Positions 54,431 to 63,786 of a DNA stretch of 64,000 nt are shown here, in pieces. Source of the DNA: G965233625 sp965233625 (GTDB lineage: Bacteria > Planctomycetota > Planctomycetia > Pirellulales > Pirellulaceae); the NCBI GenBank assembly GCA_965233625.1, contig OZ247499.1:2728001-2792000 (forward strand), given 5' to 3'. Numbering within the stretch: position 1 is the first letter of the stretch; each line of letters opens with the position of its first letter. The notes beneath the pieces were generated by a model that worked only from the letters and a program-made list of their open reading frames with translations, was not told the DNA's origin and ran no database searches. The position numbers and the translations under genes are program-made.

Positions 54431-55708
54431 ATGCACGTTCACGTCTTAATGCACGGTATTGCTTCGGTCGGGCCGCAGTCAACGCGTGCATTTACGCCTG
54501 CGTTTCTGGTGGCAATGCTGATCCGCTTCGGGCCGCAGATACCGTGGCTCAATCAGACTTCGTTTGTGGAAGAACTGCATGGAGAACCCATCTGGTTCAC
54601 GCACGCAATCACGCTGTGGGTGCTGGGCATTCTGTCCGCAGTCGAGATCATTGCGACGAAGAACTCGGACCTGCGCGCGCTGCTGAAAGACTTTCAGGCG
54701 TATCTGAAAACAGGTATGGCGGCCCTGACCTATCTGGGGCTGGTGACGGCGTACGAGTCGAAGTTTGTCGAAGAAGGTATCACGCTGCCAGCAACGGCGA
54801 TGCACGCCGGTTGGGGCGACAATATCGCTGGCTTCATTCTGGCGGCATGCGTGTTTGCGCTGGCGACGTTACAGAACCAGGTAGTGTCTCTGTTTGTTGA
54901 TCTGGACGAAGAAGACGCCACCGGGCTGCAAGGCATGGCAAGCTGGCTGGCGGACTTCTGGGCGGTGGGCAGCGTGTTCCTGATGGTGCTGTTCCCGCTG
55001 CTGATGATCGCGCTGCTGTTGGCCGCCTTCATCGTGCTGGTGTTTGTCCGTTATCAGTTGGCCAAAGCTGAAGAAGCCACCAAGGTCGAGTGCCAGGCAT
55101 GTAGCAAAAAGATCTACGCCTGCGCCCCCAACTGCCCGCATTGCGGCGCCCAAGTCGCGCAGCCGCAAGCCGTTGGCCTGCTGGGAGTGGCCATCGCGCA
55201 ACCCGCACCGGCGCCGGAGAAGCACGCGATGGAACTGCTCGCTCACAAACGCTGCCCGCAGTGCGCAACCCGTCTGAAACGCCGTTGCATCGATCAGCAG
55301 TGCCCGGCCTGTGGCGAGAAGATTCTGGAAGACGCCGACGCCGTCAACCGTTATTTGAACTTCCTGGCGTGGCGACTGCCGCTGGTGCTAACCATCACCT
55401 TCCTGATGAGCCTGGTGCCGGTCGCGGGTCTGATTGCCGCAGTGATCTATTTCAAGTTAACGCTAACCGGCCCGGTGCAGCAGTACATTCCACTGGCCAC
55501 AAACTTTGTGACCAAGTGGGCGCTGCGGCTGGCTTCGGTGGTGCTGATCGCGTTTCAATGGGTGCCCGGCGTAGGCGGTCTGGTAGCGCCAGCGATGGCG
55601 GCGATGGGCTTCTTCACGTACCGCAGCATGCTGCTTAGGCAGTTGCCGGAAGTTGAGGCAAACGCGTCAACTGCTGGCGCTGCTGGCAAGGCTTCAACCC
55701 AGCCGTAA
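54431..55708 (+). CDS. DUF4126-like membrane protein with two zinc ribbons
   Basis: 425 residues. The N-terminal 210 residues resemble DUF4126: SVGPQSTRAFTPAFLVAML, several membrane helices, and HAGWGDNIAGFILAACVFAL. A cytosolic or periplasmic loop follows with two Cys4 clusters: ECQACSKKIYACAPNCPHCGAQ and RCPQCATRLKRRCIDQQCPACGEK, each a candidate zinc ribbon. Then come about three more membrane helices (LVLTITFLMSLVPVAGLIA ... LRLASVVLIAF). No ribosome site precedes the ATG at 54431; an ATG at 54449 is possible. Function unknown. Confidence 0.75.
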   Translation: MHVHVLMHGIASVGPQSTRAFTPAFLVAMLIRFGPQIPWLNQTSFVEELHGEPIWFTHAITLWVLGILSAVEIIATKNSDLRALLKDFQAYLKTGMAALTYLGLVTAYESKFVEEGITLPATAMHAGWGDNIAGFILAACVFALATLQNQVVSLFVDLDEEDATGLQGMASWLADFWAVGSVFLMVLFPLLMIALLLAAFIVLVFVRYQLAKAEEATKVECQACSKKIYACAPNCPHCGAQVAQPQAVGLLGVAIAQPAPAPEKHAMELLAHKRCPQCATRLKRRCIDQQCPACGEKILEDADAVNRYLNFLAWRLPLVLTITFLMSLVPVAGLIAAVIYFKLTLTGPVQQYIPLATNFVTKWALRLASVVLIAFQWVPGVGGLVAPAMAAMGFFTYRSMLLRQLPEVEANASTAGAAGKASTQP

Positions 55709-55786
55709 TTGGCGCTCTCTCAAATGGCGAATCCTGCTAAACTGCCGGCGTCATCACGGACGGATGGCCTCAGTGGTGAGAAGCAT

Positions 55787-55934
55787 TACACCAACCCGAA
55801 GCGCGAGCGAGGGACGCCGTAGCTTGCAGCGAATGGCCGGTAGGGGCAACATTCCCGTGCAGAGCCGTGTCGCGAAAATCCCTTGCTTTCAGCATTTAGT
55901 CAAACGCCCCTCGCTGGCGCTTCGGGTTAGTGTA
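55787..55934. repeat. 148-bp inverted-repeat (MITE-like) element
   Basis: 30-bp terminal inverted repeats with three mismatches: left 55787-55816 (TACACCAACCCGAAGCGCGA...) and right 55905-55934. The middle has no coding signal. The sequence gives open frames with TRSASEG and SLALRVS, peptide strings that I recall from spurious ORFs over a common planctomycete intergenic repeat. Confidence 0.85.
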
Positions 55935-56012
55935 CTTTGTGCAAGTGCTTCTGCCATTTGGGTTTTAATTATAAGGGCCGCGAGGCTCTGAATCGCCAGC
56001 GGAGCTGCGACG

Positions 56013-57569
56013 ATGAATGTTGCAATGGATCAGTCAGCGAAGGCTATGGACTCGCCCAGCGTCGTTATTGTTGGCGCCGGCATCAGCGGATTGTGCATGG
56101 CGATCAAGCTGAAGCAGGCGGGCATCGACGACATTACCATCCTCGAAAAAACCGGCGACGTCGGCGGAACGTGGTTGCACAACACGTACCCAGGCTGTGC
56201 GTGCGACGTGCCTTCGATGTTGTACTCGTTCTCCTTTGAACTGAAGTACGACTGGTCCCGCAAATACGCCCCTCAAAGCGAGATTCTGGACTACCTGCGG
56301 CACTGCGCCGACAAGTTCAACGTCCGCAAGCACATTCAATTCAACACCGCGGTGGAAGAAGCCAAGTTCGACGAAGCCGCGAACGTATGGCGCATCAACA
56401 CCAGCGACGGCGAACAGCTGGAAGCCAGCATCTTCATCAGCGCCGTCGGGCAACTCAGCCGGCCGAAGATGCCGCAGATAGACGGCCTGGATACCTACCA
56501 GGGTGAAGCTTTTCACACGGCCAACTGGAATCACGATTTCGATTACGAGGATAAAGAAGTCGCCGTCGTCGGCAACGGCGCCAGCGCGATTCAGGTCGTG
56601 CCAGAACTCGCCAAGAAGGCCCGCAAGGTGCGCGTGTTCCAGCGTAGTCCCAACTGGATTGCACGCCGTTATGATTACCCGTATCCAGGCATCGCGCAGG
56701 CCGCGCTGCGGTGGATTCCCGGCCTAGCGAAGCTACACCGGTTGTGGTTCTATTTGCAGTCGGACGCGCGGATTTTCTTCTATCAGCGCAGGAACTTTTT
56801 GAACAACGGCTTTACGGCCTGGGTCAAAGGGCAGATGAAAAAACGGCTGCCGCAGAAGCTGCATTCGACCGTGATTCCCAGCTACCCCGCCGGCTGCAAA
56901 CGCGTGCTATTGTCCAACAATTACCTGGAATCCCTAAGCCGCGACAATGTGGAAGTCACGCCGCATGGCGTCAGCGAGATCACGCCCGGTGGTCTGCGCG
57001 CCGGTGACAAAGACTGGCAGGCGGATGCGATTGTTTTCGCCACCGGCTTTGAGTCCAGCCAGTTCCTGGTTCCCATGCAGATCACCGGCCGCGATGGCGC
57101 CGACCTGCATCATGCCTGGGAGAAACGGCCGAAGACTTACATGGGCATGCTGGCTGCCGGCTTCCCCAACTTCTTCATGCTGTACGGTCCCAATACCAAC
57201 CTGGGACACAGTTCCATCATCTTCATGGTCGAATGCCAGGTGCGGTACATCGTGAAGTGCCTGAAAGCCATGCAGCAACAGAACGCCGCCAGCATCGAAG
57301 TGAAACCCGCGGCCGTCAAAGCATTCGACAAGCAGCTCCAGAAAGAACTGAAGCAGAAGGTGTGGAACGGCTACGTTTCCAGCTGGTACAAAACCGCCGA
57401 CGGCCACATCGTCAATAACTGGAGCGGCTCCACCACCGCCTACGAAAAAGTCACCCGCCGTCCCGATGAGACGGCGTTTGAATTCCGCCAGCAAGCGGGC
57501 AGTTCCGCGGTGAACCAGCTAGCCCAGGATGAATCTTGTTCAGATCAAGAAATCCGTAAAGCTGGATAA
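56013..57569 (+). CDS. Flavin-dependent monooxygenase, Baeyer-Villiger type
   Basis: 518 residues. FAD-binding GAGISGL (residues 21-27) opens a Rossmann fold; a second nucleotide fold has VGNGASA (about 190). Between them GEAFHTANW fits the Baeyer-Villiger fingerprint FxGxxxHxxxW. TWLHNTYPGCACDVPS is also typical of this class, which oxidises ketones to esters or oxygenates heteroatoms using NADPH and O2. The substrate is unknown. It stands alone after the 148-bp repeat element. The ATG at 56013 was kept; a downstream ATG at 56049 is possible. Confidence 0.9.
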   Translation: MNVAMDQSAKAMDSPSVVIVGAGISGLCMAIKLKQAGIDDITILEKTGDVGGTWLHNTYPGCACDVPSMLYSFSFELKYDWSRKYAPQSEILDYLRHCADKFNVRKHIQFNTAVEEAKFDEAANVWRINTSDGEQLEASIFISAVGQLSRPKMPQIDGLDTYQGEAFHTANWNHDFDYEDKEVAVVGNGASAIQVVPELAKKARKVRVFQRSPNWIARRYDYPYPGIAQAALRWIPGLAKLHRLWFYLQSDARIFFYQRRNFLNNGFTAWVKGQMKKRLPQKLHSTVIPSYPAGCKRVLLSNNYLESLSRDNVEVTPHGVSEITPGGLRAGDKDWQADAIVFATGFESSQFLVPMQITGRDGADLHHAWEKRPKTYMGMLAAGFPNFFMLYGPNTNLGHSSIIFMVECQVRYIVKCLKAMQQQNAASIEVKPAAVKAFDKQLQKELKQKVWNGYVSSWYKTADGHIVNNWSGSTTAYEKVTRRPDETAFEFRQQAGSSAVNQLAQDESCSDQEIRKAG

Positions 57570-57589
57570 CCGCTTCCACGAAACGTAGC

Positions 57590-58609
57590 TCAAGGGCATT
57601 CGCCAAAGCACGATTTTGGCAGGTAGGGCTTGAGTGCAATCTGGGAAGTAACTTCCAGGGCGGTTAACTCGGTTGGGCCAGGCTGGAATGGCGCGACGTC
57701 GAAGCCCGGGTCGAGGTAGCCATCGCCGTTGATGTCGGAAAATGTGCGGATAGAACCGTCAGCCATGAGCATGTTGCACAGCTCGTGTCGCCCAACTACA
57801 TGCGGCGCGCCCCACGCGCGGGTATCCTGGCGGAAGTACGACTGTCGTGCAGGTTGGGGACCGGTGTTCTGTTCGTAAACAAGCTGCGGCAGCACGTTGT
57901 CGGCCGCCGTTAGCGGCTTGAATCTTCCACCTGCGAATCGCACAGGCCCGCTGGTAAACGCGGCGGCGGTTGGGGCGCCCTTTCTAGCTACTGGCAGATC
58001 CAGTTTCAGATCCGTCATCGCACGCGAGTCTGCAAGCAGCGGGATAGTGCTGGCGACGATATGCGAACTTTCAACGGTCCGTATGGCTAACGGGCCGAGG
58101 CGAACGTAGTCTGTCTTATCCGCGGTCGCCTTGGGCGTGACAGGGCCCACGTCGTAGTTCCGGATATCGAGAACCGGCTGAGAATACGCCAGGTACCAGC
58201 TTGCCGTGTAGTTGGTGTTATAGCCGTTGGCTGCAAGTTCCACGGCCTTGGTAGGGCCATCAGCCGCGGCGATATCGTTAAACACGCCTGACACGCTTAC
58301 CGGGTTCGCCATACAGCGAAAACGCAACTCCGCCGGACCGCCGTTCACTGCATCCGCCAGCCAGCCGTTTTTCGAGATATCGCCATTGGTGACAAAATCG
58401 GGCGCCCCTGTCGAAAGCCGCGTCTGCGGATCCGAATTCGCATGGGCGTGCATATGCAGGCCGATGAGCTGCAAGTTCTTCTCACACGCTGCAAGCCTTG
58501 CTTTGGCTCTCACATAAGATAAGTACGGCAGCAACGCAGATGCGCACAATCCGCAGATGGCGATCAGGATAAACAGCGATCGAAGACCAAACCGGGCCGT
58601 ATAAGGCAA
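57590..58609 (-). CDS. DUF1559-related exported protein
   Basis: 339 residues starting at TTG 58609, with GGGGAA seven bases upstream; no ATG exists nearby, so this uncommon start is favoured. An N-terminal membrane helix (SLFILIAICGLCASALLPYLSY) resembles a pilin-like leader without the canonical GFTLVE box. The tail LCNMLMADGSIRTFSDINGDGYLDPGF has the DUF1559 H-x-DG box and an extra DINGDGYLD loop that looks like an EF-hand/dockerin-type calcium site. It is convergent with the monooxygenase gene, 20 bp apart. Confidence 0.78.
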   Translation of the reverse strand: MPYTARFGLRSLFILIAICGLCASALLPYLSYVRAKARLAACEKNLQLIGLHMHAHANSDPQTRLSTGAPDFVTNGDISKNGWLADAVNGGPAELRFRCMANPVSVSGVFNDIAAADGPTKAVELAANGYNTNYTASWYLAYSQPVLDIRNYDVGPVTPKATADKTDYVRLGPLAIRTVESSHIVASTIPLLADSRAMTDLKLDLPVARKGAPTAAAFTSGPVRFAGGRFKPLTAADNVLPQLVYEQNTGPQPARQSYFRQDTRAWGAPHVVGRHELCNMLMADGSIRTFSDINGDGYLDPGFDVAPFQPGPTELTALEVTSQIALKPYLPKSCFGECP

Positions 58610-58716
58610 CGTAGCCGTTCCCCTGGATGCAGGCGTTAGAAGGGTTTAGAAGTGAATCCGGCCGCCATTTTACACGATGCGATCAACCCGACGATGAAGA
58701 CTTCGTTAATCTCGCC

Positions 58717-59220
58717 TTACTGCTCGTCAGCCGATGGCCCATAGAGCGCAGGAACGGGTATATCGTTGACTCGCAGGTAAACGCAAAGATGACCGCGGTG
58801 ATGGATAATATGGTTGATGACCCAAGTGCGGATGACGGCCAGACGCGGCATGGTGAAAATCGTTTCGCCCGTCTTTAGCAGCGTCCACGGCTGCAAGATT
58901 TCTTCGTCGCTGACAGAGTCAAGGAGTGAACGCGCCTGCTGCACGTTCTGGTCGAACGCTTCCAGCATGGCCGCCGGCGATTCGAACTGCGGCATGGTGA
59001 ATGGCTCGCCATCCTTGGGCATCACATCCAGGGAACTGGATTGCAGTGTCATGGTCGCCCAGGTTGGCAGGTTAGCAAGATGCGTTGCAACACCACCTAT
59101 GGATTGCGATTTATCGTGGATCTTCCAGTCGAACTTATCCGCCGGAACACGTTCGAGGACCTTTCGCGTGCCAGCCATTTCCATGTCGAATTCTGGCAGC
59201 AGTCCTTTACCTAATGTCAT
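58717..59220 (-). CDS. DinB family protein
   Basis: 167 residues. The DinB/YfiT four-helix bundle is recognised from THLANLPTW near residue 47, and from the C-terminal VINHIIHHRGHLCVYLR, whose histidines with the first His bind a divalent metal. Members are thiol-dependent transferases or unknown hydrolases. GGAG precedes the ATG. It lies 45 bp after the VOC gene on the same strand, likely one transcript. No relation to DNA polymerase IV despite the name. Confidence 0.88.
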   Translation of the reverse strand: MTLGKGLLPEFDMEMAGTRKVLERVPADKFDWKIHDKSQSIGGVATHLANLPTWATMTLQSSSLDVMPKDGEPFTMPQFESPAAMLEAFDQNVQQARSLLDSVSDEEILQPWTLLKTGETIFTMPRLAVIRTWVINHIIHHRGHLCVYLRVNDIPVPALYGPSADEQ

Positions 59221-59265
59221 GTGATTCGCTCCGATTGTGATTCAGGTAATTTGCAGAAGCCGTGT

Positions 59266-59643
59266 TTAATTGGACTGTGCGAAATGCAACAGCACGCCCG
59301 ACGGGTCCCAGACATGAAACTTGCGTGCGTATCCTGCATCTTGCAGTGAACCATCCATCCTGGCTTCGCCGTCAAACCCGTGCTCGTCAAAGACGCCGGA
59401 TACAAACGTGAACCAGTCGTCAACGTTTTCGACGTCCACATGCAGCATCGTATTATGGCACCACGCTTTGTCGTAGTAACGCTGCAGATAAAATTGCCTG
59501 CCCTGAAGATCAAGCACCAGAAGATCGACGGAATCGTACGTTACACGCCACCCCAGGGCCGTGTAAAACCGCCGGGAAGCATCGAAGTCTTTCGCCCCGA
59601 TAAATGGCTTGACGTCTAAGACGCTAAGATCTGGCGCTGCCAT
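59266..59643 (-). CDS. VOC (glyoxalase/bleomycin-resistance-like) protein
   Basis: 125 residues. GAGGAG lies five bases before the ATG. The fold is seen from DVKPFIGAKDFDASRRFYTALGW, DLQGRQFYLQRYY and KFHVWDPSGVLLHFAQ, the standard pattern of paired beta-alpha-beta-beta-beta modules. Metal ligands are not obvious, so activity is uncertain. It precedes the DinB gene. Confidence 0.88.
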   Translation of the reverse strand: MAAPDLSVLDVKPFIGAKDFDASRRFYTALGWRVTYDSVDLLVLDLQGRQFYLQRYYDKAWCHNTMLHVDVENVDDWFTFVSGVFDEHGFDGEARMDGSLQDAGYARKFHVWDPSGVLLHFAQSN

Positions 59644-59709
59644 GTCCGCTCCTCAAATGTTCGCGTTTGTATCATGGTGAATTGAATTTGTCGCGATACT
59701 CGCGGCGCC

Positions 59710-60702
59710 TTATTCGGCCACCGGCGCCAAAATCCCGATCCGCCACTGATAGGCGCCGTATCCCTTGCCTTGCTTGTGTTTCTGCAGCATGCCTTGGAAG
59801 ACAAATTGCAGCTTTGCCGGGTCGATGATCAGTTGCTGGTCATTGCTGTCGCGAATGAGTTCACCGTGACTGATGTTGTCTGTCCACCGCTCGACACCTG
59901 CGGCCGGGCGGACGTTTGCTGCGCCTGCGAAGGGCTTCTGAAAGGTGTCGGCCAGCGGCTTCCATTCTCCGTCCAGCCGGTTGGCAATGTACGCTTTCTG
60001 ATGCCGCTGTCCCTTCTGTTCGATGATGGTCAGAAACTTCTCCTGACCTTTGATCTTATAAGTGTGACTGGCTTCAAAGATATTGCCACGCAATGCCAGT
60101 TCGCACTGCCCGAAGCCACCCGGGAAATCTTCCAGCCTTGTAGACAACCGCCACATGCGCCCGTCCAGACTGGTATGAAACAAGTAGGCCCGCTTCGCGT
60201 CGCAAATGATCCAGTAATCCAGACCGCCCACTTTGCGGGGATCGTCCGGGCCGCCATCCAGAATGGGCTTGGCCTTGCTCCACGAAGCTGGATCGCCCAG
60301 CGTCGTAGTGGTGGAATACGCGACCCACATTTTCTTAGCGCCCGGCATACCCGCCTGATAGACCAGATACCAGCGTTTCTGCGGCGCAAAATAAAACACC
60401 TGCGGGGCGCCAAAATACTTGCTGGTGGTCAGGTTCAGCAGATACCGCTTCGACTGCTGGGCGTCTTCCCACTTCTTAAAGGTGCAGTATTCAATCGCCG
60501 TGCGGCCCGGCAGCTTGACCGTCATGAAGAAATGCCAGGCGCCCTCATGAAACACCACGGTCGGGTCTTTCTGCGCACGGCTCGGCTCCTCCTGACGCGA
60601 TTCAGGAGCAATATACGGCGAACTATATTCCCACCGGGCCGGCAGAGTAAACTGTCCGCAAGCAACCTCTGCCAGAAGAGCAACAAACAGGAGTCCAGTC
60701 AT
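59710..60702 (-). CDS. GH62-type alpha-L-arabinofuranosidase, secreted
   Basis: 330 residues with a signal peptide (about residues 1-17). AGGGA precedes the ATG. The five-bladed propeller of GH62 is recognised from KDPTVVFHEGAWHFFM, YFAPQKRWYLVYQ, GGLDYWIICDAKRAYLFHTS, ENIFEASH-like GNIFEASHTYKIKGQEKFL and TDNISHGELIRD, which line up with known arabinofuranosidases. In that family the Asp of the first motif, Asp in the LDYWIICD region and the Glu of FEAS form the active site; here all three positions are present. It should remove arabinose side chains from arabinoxylan or arabinan outside the cytoplasm. It is alone, divergent from the GSCFA gene. Confidence 0.85.
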   Translation of the reverse strand: MTGLLFVALLAEVACGQFTLPARWEYSSPYIAPESRQEEPSRAQKDPTVVFHEGAWHFFMTVKLPGRTAIEYCTFKKWEDAQQSKRYLLNLTTSKYFGAPQVFYFAPQKRWYLVYQAGMPGAKKMWVAYSTTTTLGDPASWSKAKPILDGGPDDPRKVGGLDYWIICDAKRAYLFHTSLDGRMWRLSTRLEDFPGGFGQCELALRGNIFEASHTYKIKGQEKFLTIIEQKGQRHQKAYIANRLDGEWKPLADTFQKPFAGAANVRPAAGVERWTDNISHGELIRDSNDQQLIIDPAKLQFVFQGMLQKHKQGKGYGAYQWRIGILAPVAE

Positions 60703-60920
60703 CGCGATTTGTCCCTATCGAACAGTCTCACAGCGTACAATCAAACTTCTGTAATAGTTGAGCAACCGCCAGAAAACAAGCAAGCCACGACCACACGCGG
60801 TCAAAGCACAGCCCACTTCGCGACAGCTGCTGTTTCTTAACGCGTAAGCGGATCGTCGATAAACCTACAAAACCGCAGTCTGGTCGTGGGTGTCATCGCA
60901 GCAAACATGGAAGTAACAAG

Positions 60921-61988
60921 ATGAGCAACCCGTATAGTAACCTTCCAGATAAATCATTCTGGCGCACGGGCGTCGCGCAAGCATCTCCTTTGGATCTGCA
61001 AGGCATTTACACAAAAAAGTTTGACATATCTCATGATTGCAGAATAGCAACAGCTGGAAGTTGTTTCGCACAACATATCAGTAAGCACCTTTCCTCAAGC
61101 GGCTTTACCGTTCTTGATGTGGAGCCGCCACCTGCTGGCTTGCCAACAGAATTACACCATAAATTTGGCTTCAGCATGTATTCCGCTCGCTACGGAAACA
61201 TTTACACGTCTTTGCAGTTGCTCCAGCTCGCCAAAGAAGTTTCAGGTTTAGCGACACCCTCCAACATCGTCTGGACACGCGATGGAAGCTATTACGACGC
61301 CTTGAGGCCCGCCGTGGAGCCAGAAGGACTCGCGTCGGAGTGCGAGTTGATGGAACACAGACGTTGGCATATCGCCCGGGTCAGAGAGCTTTTTGAATCC
61401 ATGGACTTATTTATTTTCACTCTAGGACTTACCGAAGCTTGGGTGCATCAATCCGGGACCGTATACCCTACCGCTCCTGGTGTTGTTGCCGGATCCTATG
61501 ATGAAAGGGAATATCATTTTCAGAATTTTAATTACAATGATGTAGTAAATTCTTTCAAGGAATTCCAGCGCGTGATCCAGATGATCCGGGGATCAAAAGA
61601 CGAACCCAAATATCTATTGACCGTATCGCCAGTTCCTCTTGTCGCGACGGCAACGGATAACCATGCGTTAGTGGCTACAACGCAATCTAAAGCGGTACTT
61701 CGAGCCGCTGCCGGTTTTCTATCTGAGCAAAAAGAAAACGTTGATTATTTCCCCTCCTACGAAATCATCACAAATCAAGTTGCAAAGTCGCAGTTTTACA
61801 AAGAAAACTTTAGATCTATCACCGCAGCGGGTGTTGAGACCGTGATGCGAAGTTTCTTTTCAGAACATAAGCCATTTGTCAGTGAGTTAGGTAACACGCT
61901 AGGTGATGCTGAAAAACCTTCTGCGAAAACGCGTAGTGTTGACGACGTGCAATGTGAAGACGCGCTGCTGGAGCAGTTTGGCAAATGA
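60921..61988 (+). CDS. GSCFA domain protein
   Basis: 355 residues. AGSCFAQHI (about residues 46-54) is the signature that names GSCFA, a branch of the SGNH/GDSL hydrolase superfamily in which the Ser may act as nucleophile. Later, FTLGLTEAW and TVSPVPL are in the expected positions. No signal peptide. GGAAG precedes the ATG. Its last codons overlap the next gene by 4 bases (ATGA). The two genes are more AT-rich than the neighbours. Such proteins are thought to modify or hydrolyse ester groups on surface polysaccharides; not proven. Confidence 0.88.
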   Translation: MSNPYSNLPDKSFWRTGVAQASPLDLQGIYTKKFDISHDCRIATAGSCFAQHISKHLSSSGFTVLDVEPPPAGLPTELHHKFGFSMYSARYGNIYTSLQLLQLAKEVSGLATPSNIVWTRDGSYYDALRPAVEPEGLASECELMEHRRWHIARVRELFESMDLFIFTLGLTEAWVHQSGTVYPTAPGVVAGSYDEREYHFQNFNYNDVVNSFKEFQRVIQMIRGSKDEPKYLLTVSPVPLVATATDNHALVATTQSKAVLRAAAGFLSEQKENVDYFPSYEIITNQVAKSQFYKENFRSITAAGVETVMRSFFSEHKPFVSELGNTLGDAEKPSAKTRSVDDVQCEDALLEQFGK

Positions 61989-62785
61989 AGAACCAACTCC
62001 TTTGTGTGGGCAATTCTCATCTTGCAGCAGCCAGAGACGTGCTCGTAGATGTTGCCTCAGCGCACAATCTAGAACTGGTGTTTCTCGTCGAGAACTGGAT
62101 TGACGATGCACCCGTGAAACTGATGCGTCTTGCTGTTGAGCCAGATCCCACTGAATTCCAGATGGACCACCCCAACAATCCCTATTCTGTAACGATTGAT
62201 CCAACAACGATCTACGGTGTCGTCAGTGTGGGCAGCGGGTTTGGAGGCCCCGGCGATTTCTTCCGCAAGATCGCATCCGAATCCTTCACCGGAAACTACG
62301 ACGGCGTCCCATCACCGCGTGAGGTTAAATGCCCCTGGTGCTTAAAGCCATCGGCTAAATATATAGATCCAGAACCGGGATTATTATCTTCTACGTGCTT
62401 GAAATATATCTTCAACAGTCATCTTGACATGAATTTCGCGCTGCCGCTGTCTAAAGCTTTATTGTCGCTTGCCAATTCAACCGGGCGCCATGTACATATT
62501 CCAACCCCACCGCTGCCAGCGCCCACGGTTGCGCATAGGTTTGGACAGCATGTTTTTGAATCCGACCTTGGCAACGTGATGATTCGCGTATGGGAAGACC
62601 GGGTTGCCAGCGTTAATTCCAGCAGCAATTCCCGGCTACTTTCGCCTCACCCTGAGGTTCTCAACGATGGATGGTTAAAGTCTTCGCTTGCCGCAGCCAG
62701 CTATCCCGGTCTTCAAATTCATGCCAACAAATTATACGGCTATACCTTTACAGAAAATCTCAATGAGTGGTTACAAGCGGTTTAA
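61985..62785 (+). CDS. SGNH-hydrolase-like protein coupled to GSCFA
   Basis: 266 residues; the ATG overlaps the GSCFA stop codon by 4 bases. The start LLCVGNSHLAAARDVLV resembles block I of SGNH/GDSL hydrolases, with Ser in GNSHL as a candidate nucleophile. Other blocks are less clear; a late His (about HVHIPTPPLP) might complete the set. A Cys pair CPWC near residue 115 is unusual. I cannot name a reaction. Gene order suggests it works with GSCFA, perhaps on a surface glycan. Confidence 0.7.
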   Translation: MKNQLLCVGNSHLAAARDVLVDVASAHNLELVFLVENWIDDAPVKLMRLAVEPDPTEFQMDHPNNPYSVTIDPTTIYGVVSVGSGFGGPGDFFRKIASESFTGNYDGVPSPREVKCPWCLKPSAKYIDPEPGLLSSTCLKYIFNSHLDMNFALPLSKALLSLANSTGRHVHIPTPPLPAPTVAHRFGQHVFESDLGNVMIRVWEDRVASVNSSSNSRLLSPHPEVLNDGWLKSSLAAASYPGLQIHANKLYGYTFTENLNEWLQAV

Positions 62786-62997
62786 CAAGGACACCAAACG
62801 CCTCACTTGCAATAATCACCTCCGTGTGCAGTACATAATATGCAGCGCGACGATCCGCGCAGGCACAAACCTGCTCGGAAATTTTGAGACTCCCATGCAG
62901 GTTACATTTGATTTCGCACCAGTGATCGAAAACACCCGAGGGGAACTCGACACGAATACGTTCAGCCGAAGCCCCAATTAGAAACGAGCGTACGGGT

Positions 62998-63642
62998 ATG
63001 AATGCGAAACGTTGGTTAACTGTGGTGTCGGCCCTTGGCATCAGCCTCGCTGTTTGCAATGTCGCCTACGCCAACAGCCTCTCGCCGTACGTGTATTTCT
63101 GGCCGGGCATCATTTCCATCACCGTGGCGTATGCGTTTCCGGCCAGCTTGCTCGCGGCGTTTCTAGAACGTCCCTTTCTATCGGCAGCGGGAATCAGACG
63201 TCGTCCGCTGATCCTCTCTTTGCGAGCGAATTTTGTGAGCACGGTTGCCGGCTTGCTGCTGATCCCGGTGGGCTACCCCGCGCTGTTAACGATCGGTCCG
63301 CTCTGGTGCGTTGTCGCCTTTGGCGTATCGTGCGCGGTTGAAATCTATTATCTACGCCGGTATTCGCATCAGGCGTTTACGTCAGGTTGGTTGTTGGGTG
63401 GCAATGCTGTTAGCAGCGTGGTATTGATGGCCCTGCCGCCGGTTGCCATCATTATCCGGCAAAACAACTTACAACTGGTATGGTCCCTCGAACCGTACCT
63501 GAGGTGGCTCGCATTGTTGACGTTGATCGTAAGCCTGACGCTGTTCCTTGGCAGTTTTGTGTGGCCTGTCGCCGCCAAGTCCGAAACCACGCCGCCAGAT
63601 TCAAAAAGCAGCGCTTCAACGTCAGCCGGTAAAGCAGGCTAG
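62998..63642 (+). CDS. Integral membrane protein of unknown function
   Basis: 214 residues. A signal-like N-terminus (residues 1-26, ending AYANS) is followed by five or so hydrophobic segments (for example IISITVAYAFPASLLAAFL, FVSTVAGLLLIPVGYPALL, WCVVAFGVSCAVEIYY, WLALLTLIVSLTLFLGSF). The tail is Ser/Thr-rich. No family recognised. The gap to the SGNH-like gene is 212 bp with no clear gene. Confidence 0.7.
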   Translation: MNAKRWLTVVSALGISLAVCNVAYANSLSPYVYFWPGIISITVAYAFPASLLAAFLERPFLSAAGIRRRPLILSLRANFVSTVAGLLLIPVGYPALLTIGPLWCVVAFGVSCAVEIYYLRRYSHQAFTSGWLLGGNAVSSVVLMALPPVAIIIRQNNLQLVWSLEPYLRWLALLTLIVSLTLFLGSFVWPVAAKSETTPPDSKSSASTSAGKAG

Positions 63643-63786
63643 GAGGTCAAGGTTGCGAGTCCCATGCGGAGAATAGCCGCTGCAACCGTACATCGTCGCA
63701 GATCGTGCCGTGCGATTGACCGTCTAGGTGGCAGAATCACGTAGAAGGAGCAAAGAAGAGTTCCGCCATCGCTGCCCCTCGCTGCG

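Noticed and set aside
55653..55991. 112-codon frame over the inverted-repeat element
   Set aside because: It runs from the end of the DUF4126-like gene through both repeat arms; the peptide strings come from the repeat DNA, not a gene.
58717..59220. DinB gene as SOS DNA polymerase IV
   Set aside because: The protein is the small DinB/YfiT metal-binding bundle, not the polymerase of the same historic name.
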